The position numbers and the translations under genes were made by a program. A stretch of 64,000 nucleotides of DNA, from assembly GCF_037126285.1 (NCBI RefSeq), contig NZ_CP147012.1, positions 3,804,676 through 3,868,675 of the forward strand. The letters are read 5' to 3'. The notes below the pieces were generated by a model. It did no database searches. It was not told where the DNA came from and saw only the letters and a program-made list of their open reading frames with translations. The DNA is from Bernardetia sp. MNP-M8. Its GTDB lineage: Bacteria; Bacteroidota; Bacteroidia; Cytophagales; Bernardetiaceae. Shown here piece by piece: positions 44,408 through 51,159 of this stretch; position 1 is the first letter of the stretch, and each line of letters starts with the position of its first letter.

Positions 44408-44639
44408 AATGACTACTACCTCAAATATAAAAAAAGAAAGAAGAAGCTAAAAGAGAAAGAACTTATTGCGATTAGGCATTTTGAAATTGAGATGACAATA
44501 ATCCCTCAAATCTATTTTTGTACAACAGTCGATGCATATACACTTACATATAATGATGAAGAAACTGTATTTATAGATAGAGGATGTGAATGGAAAGGTT
44601 TTTATTATTTAAAACAAGAGCTAAATTTAGAATAATCTT

Positions 44640-44725
44640 AAAACCTGCCAAAAATCATCTTTTCTATTGAAGCCTGTTCTATTTCTAGGCGTTTGAGTGC
44701 CGTAAATTTGTAGTATAGAAAATCA
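44640..44725 (+). promoter_or_regulatory. Duplicated cco leader, copy 1
   Basis: These 86 bp align without gaps to 45250-45335 with 68 identical bases. Conserved blocks are AAAACCTG, CTATTTCTAGG and TAAATTTGTAGTATAGAAAA. TAAATTTG (44703-44710) fits the Bacteroidota -7 box TANNTTTG, but I see no -33 box at normal spacing, so activation by a regulator is likely. It lies 80 bp upstream of the CcoP-N-like gene. Confidence 0.75.
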
Positions 44726-44804
44726 AAAAAGAGTATTCAAAATTAATTTACTCTTATGATTTTCAATTATTCAATTCAAAATTACACTCAAAATTATATA
44801 CAAG

Positions 44805-45074
44805 ATGAAAATTACAATCGTTTCTTTATTCGCAAAATCTTCTAACCAAGTAACTAAAAAAGCAAGCAAAATTGTTGGTGTCTTTTTCTTTATGCTAACA
44901 ATGCTATTTTCTAATTCTACTTTCGCCCAATCTGCAAGTGGTAAGGCAACTATTACATTAGAGGAAATCGGACTTCTTTCACTTGGTGCAATAACTGTTT
45001 TTATAGGTGTATTGCTTGTTATGGCTGCTTTCACGATTTATAGCAATAGCCGTACAATGTTCAACAAAAAATAA
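44805..45074 (+). CDS. CcoP-N-like small membrane protein
   Basis: This 89-residue protein has an N-terminal hydrophobic segment that could be a signal peptide (about 22-41, GVFFFMLTMLFSNSTFAQ). A second segment, LEEIGLLSLGAITVFIGVLLVMAAFTIYSNS, aligns with residues 46-82 of the CcoP protein encoded at 48188. It has no haem motif. It has its own leader (44640) and terminator (45105) and precedes ccoS. I infer an accessory or assembly role in the cbb3 oxidase. The mirror-image ORF on the other strand is rejected. Confidence 0.75.
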   Translation: MKITIVSLFAKSSNQVTKKASKIVGVFFFMLTMLFSNSTFAQSASGKATITLEEIGLLSLGAITVFIGVLLVMAAFTIYSNSRTMFNKK

Positions 45075-45104
45075 AAACTAGCACACACTCACTAACTTTT
45101 CTCA

Positions 45105-45138
45105 AAACACCTTTCAGAATAAAGGAAGGTGTTTTTTT
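45105..45138 (+). terminator. Intrinsic terminator after the CcoP-N-like gene
   Basis: AAACACCTT (45105-45113) pairs with AAGGTGTTT (45126-45134), followed by a run of T. It lies 31 bp after the stop at 45074, so this small gene has its own transcript. Confidence 0.85.
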
Positions 45139-45151
45139 ATGCTTTGTAATA

Positions 45152-45235
45152 CTAGCGCAAGGTTTTACCTTGTGTCTATCATTTCAGCAACCATGGGCTT
45201 ACAAAAACACAATCACAAGATAGAATCTTGCGCTA
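45152..45235. repeat. Long imperfect inverted repeat CTAGCGCAAG...CTTGCGCTAG
   Basis: The arms at 45152-45174 and 45213-45235 share CTAGCGCAAG and CTTGTG with a few central mismatches. The first arm contains GCAAGGTTTTACCTTGT, the same stem-TTTTA-stem design as other palindromes in the window. Confidence 0.75.
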
Positions 45236-45249
45236 GAATATAAAAAATC

Positions 45250-45335
45250 AAAACCTGTCAAAAGTCATATTTACTACTGAACACTCTCCTATTTCTAGGT
45301 ACTTAGGTAGTCTAAATTTGTAGTATAGAAAATCA
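45250..45335 (+). promoter_or_regulatory. Duplicated cco leader, copy 2
   Basis: This is the partner of 44640-44725 (68 of 86 bases identical, no gaps), with TAAATTTG at 45313-45320. It lies 45 bp upstream of ccoS and probably drives the ccoS-ccoNO-ccoQP-ccoGH operon. The shared AAAACCTGYCAAAARTCAT block at its 5' end is the best candidate for an operator. Confidence 0.75.
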
Positions 45336-45379
45336 GAAAGAAAGCATTTATCAGTTTCTATTCTCAAAAAATAAAAAAT

Positions 45380-45559
45380 ATGCAGGTTTTAATTGTTCTA
45401 GTTGTATGTAGTTTAATTGTCGCTCTTGGTTTTTTGGCTGCCTTTTTTTGGTCGGTCAAAGACAATCAATATGACGATACTTATACACCAAGTATGCGAA
45501 TTTTATTTGATGACAATGAAATTGCTCAAAAGGCAGATTCAAAAGAAATTCAAAAATAG
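45380..45559 (+). CDS. ccoS: Cbb3-type cytochrome oxidase assembly protein CcoS
   Basis: This 59-residue protein has one N-terminal membrane segment (VLIVLVVCSLIVALGFLAAFFW) followed by the CcoS signature SVKDNQYDDTYTPSMRILFDD (normally W-x-x-x-x-GQFDDxxxPxxRIL-D). CcoS is required to insert cofactors into the cbb3 oxidase core. The copper ATPase gene ccoI, which usually precedes it, is missing here. The gene is very short but well supported by sequence and position. Confidence 0.93.
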   Translation: MQVLIVLVVCSLIVALGFLAAFFWSVKDNQYDDTYTPSMRILFDDNEIAQKADSKEIQK

Positions 45560-45580
45560 AATCTTTAACAAAAATATATC

Positions 45581-45608
45581 AATTGTACAGGTTTTAACCC
45601 TGTCTGAT
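45581..45608. repeat. CAGGGTTTTAACCCTG family, copy 3
   Basis: AATTGTACAGGTTTTAACCC followed by TGTCTGAT matches the second arm at 28044-28070, including the flanking AATTG. It lies between ccoS and ccoNO. Confidence 0.75.
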
Positions 45609-45676
45609 AGATAAAAATAGAAATTCAATCAGGAACAAAATCTAAAATTCTATATATCAATTCACATAAATAATCT

Positions 45677-47872
45677 ATGGAAAATCAAACCTCCAATCCA
45701 ATTACACCTGAAAGCCCTCCTCAAAAAAAAGGAAAATGGGAAGGCTTACAACTAGAGCATTTTTCTTATGATAATACTATCGTAAGAAATTTCGCTTATG
45801 CAACCACTTTTTGGGGACTTGTCGGAATGCTGGTCGGTCTACTGGCAGCACTTCAAATGTCGCATCCAATGTTCAATTTCACTGAATATTTTACATTTGG
45901 GCGTGTTCGTTCTGTTCATACCAACGCTGTTATTTTTGCTTTTGTAGGAAATGGAATTTTTACAGGAGTTTATTACTCGCTTCAACGACTTTGTAAAGCT
46001 CGTATGTTTAGTGATTTTTTGAGTAAACTTCACTTTTGGGCGTGGCAACTTATTATCGTTTTTGCTGCTCTTAGTTTGTTTATGGGATATACAACCACTA
46101 AAGAATATGCAGAATTAGAATGGCCTTTAGATATTGCAATTGCAGTAGTTTGGGTTATTTTTGGTATTAATATGATGGGAACAATCATCAAGCGTAGAGA
46201 GCAACATTTGTATGTAGCGATTTGGTTTTACATTGCTACTTTCGTTACCGTTGCTGTTTTACACATTGTAAATTCAATGGCTCTTCCTGTTTCATTTACT
46301 AAAAGTTATTCATTGTATGCAGGCGTACAGGATGCGCTTGTTCAGTGGTGGTATGGTCATAATGCTGTTGCATTTTTCTTGACAACTCCGTATTTAGGCT
46401 TGATGTATTATTTTGTTCCAAAGGCTGCTAATCGTCCTGTTTATTCGTATCGTCTTTCAATTATTCACTATTGGGCATTGATTTTTATTTATATCTGGGC
46501 GGGTCCTCACCACTTGCTTTATACAGCTTTACCAGATTGGGCGCAATGGTTAGGAACTGTTTTTTCATTGATGCTGATTGCTCCATCTTGGGGTGGAATG
46601 CTCAACGGACTTCTTACTTTGCGTGGTGCTTGGGATAAAGTTCGTGAAAATCCTGTATTGAAGTTTATGGTTGTTGCCTTGACATCTTACGGTATGGCTA
46701 CATTTGAAGGTCCAATGCTTTCTTTCAAAAATGTAAATGCAATTAGTCATTATACAGACTGGACAATCGCTCACGTACACGTAGGTGCATTAGGTTGGAA
46801 TGGATTCTTGACTTTTGGAATGCTGTATTGGCTTATGCCTCGTCTTTTCAGTACAAAGTTATTCTCTACCAAATTGGCAAATGTTCATTTTTGGATAGGT
46901 ACTTTAGGAATTTTATTCTATGTAATTCCGATTTACTGGGCAGGCTGGACACAAAGTTTAATGTGGAAAGAATTTACTCCTGCTGGCTTCTTGAAATATG
47001 AGTTTTTAGAAACAGTTACACAGATTTTGCCAATGTATTATATGCGTGCATTTGGTGGTACTTTATATATCATTGGTGCATTGATTATGGTTTATAATAT
47101 CTTCAAGACTATTAAACAAGGAAGATTTGTACCAGAAGAAAAAGCATCTGCACCAGCTATCAAAGTTCAGGAAAAAGAAAAAGGTGGACACTGGCACTCT
47201 TGGATTGAAAAACGTCCATTACAACTTTTATTTTGGAGTACAATCGCTATTCTTATTGGGGGAATTATCGAATTTGTGCCTACATTCTTGATTCGCTCAA
47301 ATGTTCCTACCATTGCAGCCGTCAAACCTTATACACCTTTAGAGCTTGAAGGACGTGATTTGTATATCCGTGAGAACTGTGCCGTTTGTCACTCTCAAAT
47401 GATACGACCTTTTAGAGATGAAACCGAACGTTATGGAGATTATTCTAAAGCAGGAGAATTTGTTTATGACCGTCCGTTCTTATGGGGTTCGAAACGAACA
47501 GGACCCGATTTGCAGCGTGAAGGTGGAAAAATGCCTGATTCGTGGCACTTCAATCACATGTACGACCCACAATCTACGTCTCCCGGTTCGATTATGCCTC
47601 CTTATTATTGGCTGATCGAAAATCAATTAAATACTTCTTTGACAGAACGAAAAATTGAAGCGATGCAAAGTTTGGGTGTTCCTTATCCAAAAGGATTTGA
47701 GAAACAAGTACATGAAGATATGGCAAAACAAGCTAAAGGCATTCAAGAGAATTTAGCCAAAGATAATATTGAAGTCAAAGCAGACCGAGAAATTATTGCA
47801 CTCATTGCCTATCTACAACGATTAGGTACAGATGTGAAAAAGGTTGACCCTCAATATTTGCCTAAAAAATAA
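45677..47872 (+). CDS. ccoNO: Cbb3-type cytochrome c oxidase, fused subunits I and II (CcoN-CcoO)
   Basis: The N-terminal 480 residues are CcoN, the multi-pass catalytic subunit with the low-spin haem and haem-copper centre (GRVRSVHTNAVIFAFVGNGIF, WWYGHNAVAFFLTTPYLGLMYYFVPK, YTDWTIAHVHVGALGWNGFLTFGMLYWLMPRL). After a short linker (about 490-520) comes CcoO, one membrane anchor plus a c-type cytochrome with ENCAVCHSQMIRPFRDETERYG (CxxCH) and a later methionine-rich segment GSIMPPYYWL. The fusion (731 residues) is the normal form in Bacteroidota. The protein reduces O2 to water and pumps protons in the inner membrane, working at low oxygen. Confidence 0.97.
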   Translation: MENQTSNPITPESPPQKKGKWEGLQLEHFSYDNTIVRNFAYATTFWGLVGMLVGLLAALQMSHPMFNFTEYFTFGRVRSVHTNAVIFAFVGNGIFTGVYYSLQRLCKARMFSDFLSKLHFWAWQLIIVFAALSLFMGYTTTKEYAELEWPLDIAIAVVWVIFGINMMGTIIKRREQHLYVAIWFYIATFVTVAVLHIVNSMALPVSFTKSYSLYAGVQDALVQWWYGHNAVAFFLTTPYLGLMYYFVPKAANRPVYSYRLSIIHYWALIFIYIWAGPHHLLYTALPDWAQWLGTVFSLMLIAPSWGGMLNGLLTLRGAWDKVRENPVLKFMVVALTSYGMATFEGPMLSFKNVNAISHYTDWTIAHVHVGALGWNGFLTFGMLYWLMPRLFSTKLFSTKLANVHFWIGTLGILFYVIPIYWAGWTQSLMWKEFTPAGFLKYEFLETVTQILPMYYMRAFGGTLYIIGALIMVYNIFKTIKQGRFVPEEKASAPAIKVQEKEKGGHWHSWIEKRPLQLLFWSTIAILIGGIIEFVPTFLIRSNVPTIAAVKPYTPLELEGRDLYIRENCAVCHSQMIRPFRDETERYGDYSKAGEFVYDRPFLWGSKRTGPDLQREGGKMPDSWHFNHMYDPQSTSPGSIMPPYYWLIENQLNTSLTERKIEAMQSLGVPYPKGFEKQVHEDMAKQAKGIQENLAKDNIEVKADREIIALIAYLQRLGTDVKKVDPQYLPKK

Positions 47873-47881
47873 TTTAAAAAC

Positions 47882-47970
47882 CCTCGTTGACGGCTGCATT
47901 TTGAGCCTCAACGACGGTTAATTTCATCTATTTTAAATAACTGTCAACGAGCTTAAAAGCGTCGTTGAGG
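47882..47970. repeat. CGTTGACGG/CCTCAACG palindromes, copies 2 and 3
   Basis: The copy at 47882-47917 begins CCTCGTTGACGGCTGCAT and matches the reverse complement of 12936-12970 with few changes. A second, shorter copy at 47942-47970 begins TGTCAACGAGC and ends GTCGTTGAGG. They fill the ccoNO-ccoQ gap inside the operon. Confidence 0.8.
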
Positions 47971-47982
47971 ATAAAAAAAATT

Positions 47983-48207
47983 ATGTATAAAGACGTAGCT
48001 AGAGCCATCGAAGGCATTGATATTTATCCAATGATAGGAGTAATTATTTTCTTTTCTGTCTTTGTGATAATGATTGTCAATGTGTATTCAGCCAAAAAAT
48101 CAAATGTAGCACATTGGGAAAAATTGCCCTTAGAAGATGCTACTGAAAATACTTATTCTAATTCATTTACTCAAAATACAATCAAAAATGAAACAGAAAT
48201 TATATAA
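47983..48207 (+). CDS. ccoQ: CcoQ-like small subunit of cbb3 oxidase
   Basis: The start at 47983 (MYKDVARAIEGIDIYP) gives 74 residues. One membrane segment (MIGVIIFFSVFVIMIVNVYSA) follows a short N-terminus, with a polar tail (KKSNVAHWEKLPLEDAT) as in CcoQ/FixQ proteins. These stabilise the assembled oxidase. Its end overlaps the ccoP start by 20 bp, which suggests coupled translation. Confidence 0.85.
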   Translation: MYKDVARAIEGIDIYPMIGVIIFFSVFVIMIVNVYSAKKSNVAHWEKLPLEDATENTYSNSFTQNTIKNETEII

Positions 48208-49090
48208 TGTTTTAAATCTAAGAGAAAAGAAAAAAGCAGTTCTTCTACTGATTTTTACTCTTTTTCTCTCTCAAAGTAGTTTTGCTTTATCTATTGCAGA
48301 ACCTACAAAATTATCTACTGATTTTACTCCTTTAGAATTAGGTGTTTTGATACTTGTAGCACTTACTTTTTTTGTAGTGATTTTGGTACTTATTGCCAGC
48401 CTTTCTATTTATAATCATAGTATTTCTGTTTTGAAACAAGATAGAATTGCTAGAGGAGAAGAAGAAAGTATTCCAGAAAATAGTTCTTTCCAAGAGTGGT
48501 TTTGGAAGAAGTTTAATGCTGCCAAACCTGAAAGAGCTGTTTTGATGCACCACGATTACGATGGTATCGAAGAATTAGATAATGACCTTCCACCTTGGTG
48601 GAAATATGGTTTTTATCTATGTATCATAGCAGGAATTATTTATTTGTATGTCTATGCCAACGGAATTGCTCCCGATTCGACACAAGAATATCAAGTAGCT
48701 GTAGCAGAAGGAAATGTTTTGAAAGCACAATATTTAGCCGACATGGCAAATTCTATTAATGAAGAAAATGTAACTCTAGCCGATGTAGCAGGAGTAACAA
48801 AAGGAAAAACCCTTTTTGCAAAAAAATGTAAAACCTGTCATGGCGCAAATGCAGAAGGACTTTCAGGGCCTAACTTAACAGATGAATATTGGCTTCATGG
48901 AGGCGATATAAAATCAGTTTTCAAAACTGTAAAATACGGAGTTCCTGCAAAAGGAATGATTTCTTGGAAAGACCAATTATCTCCTCAAGAAATGCAAGAA
49001 GTGGCTAGTTTTATTTTGTCTTTGAAAGGAACGAATCCTCCAAATGCAAAAGACCCACAAGGAGAAAAATATGAGCCGATAAAAGAGTAA
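48188..49090 (+). CDS. ccoP: Cbb3-type cytochrome c oxidase subunit III (CcoP), mono-haem
   Basis: The start at 48188 gives 300 residues. The N-terminal hydrophobic segment (17-34, probably a signal peptide) and the TM at 46-78 (FTPLELGVLILVALTFFVVILVLIASLSIY) are followed by the CcoP-specific HHDYDGIEELDNDLPPWWKYGFYLCIIAGI (second TM) and a periplasmic cytochrome c with one CxxCH (C214-K-T-C217-H218). Proteobacterial CcoP has two haems, while the single haem here is usual in Bacteroidota. The subunit passes electrons to CcoO. It overlaps ccoQ. Confidence 0.95.
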   Translation: MKQKLYNVLNLREKKKAVLLLIFTLFLSQSSFALSIAEPTKLSTDFTPLELGVLILVALTFFVVILVLIASLSIYNHSISVLKQDRIARGEEESIPENSSFQEWFWKKFNAAKPERAVLMHHDYDGIEELDNDLPPWWKYGFYLCIIAGIIYLYVYANGIAPDSTQEYQVAVAEGNVLKAQYLADMANSINEENVTLADVAGVTKGKTLFAKKCKTCHGANAEGLSGPNLTDEYWLHGGDIKSVFKTVKYGVPAKGMISWKDQLSPQEMQEVASFILSLKGTNPPNAKDPQGEKYEPIKE

Positions 49091-49106
49091 ATCAGCAAAA
49101 AAAGAT

Positions 49107-49133
49107 CCTAAGGATTTCAAAACCCTTAGGGTC
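49107..49133. repeat. CCTAAGGA...CCCTTAGG palindrome
   Basis: An imperfect inverted repeat between ccoP and ccoG, with arms CCTAAGGATTT and AAACCCTTAGG. Only one copy was seen in this window, but the design matches the other palindromes. Confidence 0.6.
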
Positions 49134-49158
49134 TAAATAAAGATAAAATACCAAAGCT

Positions 49159-50616
49159 ATGAAACCAGAACAACCAACCAAAAAGAAGAGGTATAAAGTT
49201 AGCGATTACGATAAAGACGAATTTAGGGATAGTATTTCTACCATAGATTCTTCTGGTAAGCGTGCTTGGATTTACCCAAAATCTCCAAGTGGGAGGTATC
49301 ATTTTTATCGAAAAATTGTAGCTGCTTTTTTATTAGTATTTTTATTTGGTGCGCCTTTTATCAAAATAAATGGAAATCCATTATTACTTTTTGATGTGCT
49401 TTCAAGGCGTTTTGTGATTTTGGGACAGCTTTTTACACCCCAAGACTTTCACTTGTTTGTTTTGGGAATGTTATTGTTTGTTGTTTTTGTAGTGATTTTT
49501 ACAGTAGTTTTTGGTAGAGTTTTTTGTGGTTGGGTGTGTCCTCAAACAATTTTTATGGAAATGGTTTTTCGTAAAATTGAATATTTCATTGAAGGAGATG
49601 CAGCAGCACAAAAAAAACTCAACAAACAAGAATGGGACACCGAAAAAATTGGAAAAAAGACTGCCAAACATCTGATTTTCTTAGGAATTTCATTTTTGAT
49701 AAGTCATACTTTTTTGGCGTATATCGTTGGTGTAGATAGGCTTTGGGTTTTGTTTGAAGATACACCTACTACTCACATGTCTTTATTTATTGCTTTGATT
49801 GTCTTTACATTTTTGTTCTATGGTGTTTTTGCTTTTTTGAGAGAGCAGGTTTGTACTACAATTTGTCCGTATGGTCGTTTGCAAGGTGTTTTATTAGATA
49901 ATGATTCGATTGTTGTGGCGTATGATGATGTGCGTGGCGAACCAAGAGGAAAAGGAAAACGAGAAAGTGACCCAATAGAACGAGCAGCAGACCCAAGGGG
50001 AGATTGTGTAGATTGTCATTTGTGCGTAGATGTATGTCCCACAGGAATTGACATCCGAAATGGAACACAGCTAGAATGTATAAATTGTACGGCGTGCATT
50101 GATGCGTGTGATTCGATTATGACAAAATTTGATTTGCCTACTGGGCTTGTTCGTTATGCTTCAAGAAATGAAATTGAGAAAAAACAAAAATTTAAGTTTA
50201 CAACTCGCATGACAGCTTATTCGGTTGTCTTGATGTTGCTAATGATTGCAATGGTCGGACTTTTGGCAGTTCGAACACAAGTAGAAACGATTGTTTTGAG
50301 AGCGCAAGGAACAACGTATCAAACCACTGAAAAAGGAGATATTCGAAATATGTTTACGCTTCTTTTAATCAATAAAACAAGTGATACACTAAATATTAAT
50401 GTAAAATTAGAAGAGGAAAACGGAACTATCCAAATGATTGGAACAGACAAATATATTTTGCTTCCAGAACAAACTGTCAAAGAAGTAATCTTGATAGATT
50501 TTCCAAAAGATAAATTACCTCCAAAGCGTTCAGATATTCATTTACAAATATTTTCTAATGGAGAACAAATAGAAACTGTAAATACTAAATTCTTATCGCC
50601 TTTTGTTGCTAATTAA
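49159..50616 (+). CDS. ccoG: CcoG/FixG: cbb3 oxidase accessory ferredoxin-like membrane protein
   Basis: Five membrane segments surround the cysteine motif FCGWVCPQTIF, a second TICPYGRLQ, and a soluble loop with two [4Fe-4S] motifs (CVDCHLCVDVCP and CINCTACIDACD). The C-terminal part after the last membrane segment (about 355 on) forms an immunoglobulin-like periplasmic domain. CcoG reduces Cu2+ to Cu+ for building the CuB centre of the oxidase in proteobacteria. Position after ccoP and 14 bp ahead of ccoH supports the role. The length of 485 is normal. Confidence 0.95.
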   Translation: MKPEQPTKKKRYKVSDYDKDEFRDSISTIDSSGKRAWIYPKSPSGRYHFYRKIVAAFLLVFLFGAPFIKINGNPLLLFDVLSRRFVILGQLFTPQDFHLFVLGMLLFVVFVVIFTVVFGRVFCGWVCPQTIFMEMVFRKIEYFIEGDAAAQKKLNKQEWDTEKIGKKTAKHLIFLGISFLISHTFLAYIVGVDRLWVLFEDTPTTHMSLFIALIVFTFLFYGVFAFLREQVCTTICPYGRLQGVLLDNDSIVVAYDDVRGEPRGKGKRESDPIERAADPRGDCVDCHLCVDVCPTGIDIRNGTQLECINCTACIDACDSIMTKFDLPTGLVRYASRNEIEKKQKFKFTTRMTAYSVVLMLLMIAMVGLLAVRTQVETIVLRAQGTTYQTTEKGDIRNMFTLLLINKTSDTLNINVKLEEENGTIQMIGTDKYILLPEQTVKEVILIDFPKDKLPPKRSDIHLQIFSNGEQIETVNTKFLSPFVAN

Positions 50617-50629
50617 AACCTAAAAAACT

Positions 50630-51118
50630 ATGAATACTTTAACATCACTTTGGTCAAAGTTTAATTGGGGAACAGGTATTTTTCTGTTCTACTCTGCTTT
50701 TGTAATTTTTATGTTGTCGCTTGTTGTTATGTCAATGCAACAGAAAATTGAACTCGTAACAGAAAATTATTATACAAAAGGAGTAGATTTTCAAAGTCAA
50801 ATAAACGAGCAATCCAATGTGGCTGCACTCGTAGAAAAACCAACCATAAAACAATTAGAAAATGGAAATGTAGAAATAAAATTTCCTGCTTCTGAAAATT
50901 TGGAATCAAAAATAAATGGTGAAATTTCTTTTTTTCGTCCTTCTGATAAAGATTTGGATTTTACTGTTCCTATTCAATTAGAAAAAACAAAAAATCAAAT
51001 CATTACTCAAAAAATAGAACACGGACTTTGGAAAGTAAAATTATCATGGACACAACAAGACAAAACAGGAAATGATAAAAAATTCTTTCAAGAAACGACT
51101 TTGGTAGCGTCGAATTAA
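50630..51118 (+). CDS. ccoH: CcoH/FixH-like oxidase assembly protein
   Basis: It has one N-terminal membrane segment (GTGIFLFYSAFVIFMLSLVVMSM), then QKIELVTENYYTKGVDFQSQIN, the conserved ENYYxxG region of FixH, and a beta-rich periplasmic domain (VEIKFPASENLESKINGEISFFRPSDKDLDF). It is 162 residues long and follows ccoG by 13 bp. FixH proteins are needed to assemble the cbb3 oxidase. Confidence 0.9.
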   Translation: MNTLTSLWSKFNWGTGIFLFYSAFVIFMLSLVVMSMQQKIELVTENYYTKGVDFQSQINEQSNVAALVEKPTIKQLENGNVEIKFPASENLESKINGEISFFRPSDKDLDFTVPIQLEKTKNQIITQKIEHGLWKVKLSWTQQDKTGNDKKFFQETTLVASN

Positions 51119-51120
51119 AG

Positions 51121-51143
51121 TATAACAGACTTCCTAGTCTGTT
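51121..51143. repeat. CAGACTTCCTAGTCTG family, single 23-bp copy
   Basis: It is identical over 23 bp to the arm at 41695-41717. It begins 3 bp after the ccoH stop and lies 17 bp ahead of hemA. Confidence 0.85.
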
Positions 51144-51159
51144 CAAAAAAGATACAATT

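Larger units (their letters stand above)
42741..44635 (+). pseudogene. Secreted-protein gene disrupted by an IS4-family insertion
   Basis: The left part (42741-43199, 153 codons) begins with a signal peptide (MKKLVSIFLMLAVYSLSYAQ). The IS then adds a few foreign residues and a stop at 43226. The right part resumes at 44417 in the same frame and runs to the stop at 44635. Removing the IS and one copy of the 9-bp duplication rebuilds a continuous 225-residue protein across KKGNDYYLKYKKRKKK. The reading frame is otherwise undamaged, so the insertion is recent. The protein family is unknown. The left half (SLYINVEDCRTKKQSYVSPNFSLYKDN) looks like a beta-sandwich with a carboxypeptidase-regulatory-like pattern. 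Confidence 0.9.

Noticed and set aside
44393-44635. Stand-alone 80-residue ORF starting at 44393
   Set aside because: Its first codons lie in the IS inverted repeat. The remainder is the 3' part of the disrupted secreted-protein gene.
44771-45034. Minus-strand ORF of 87 residues opposite the CcoP-N-like gene
   Set aside because: It mirrors the plus-strand gene, which has a leader, terminator and similarity to CcoP. The minus-strand version has neither.
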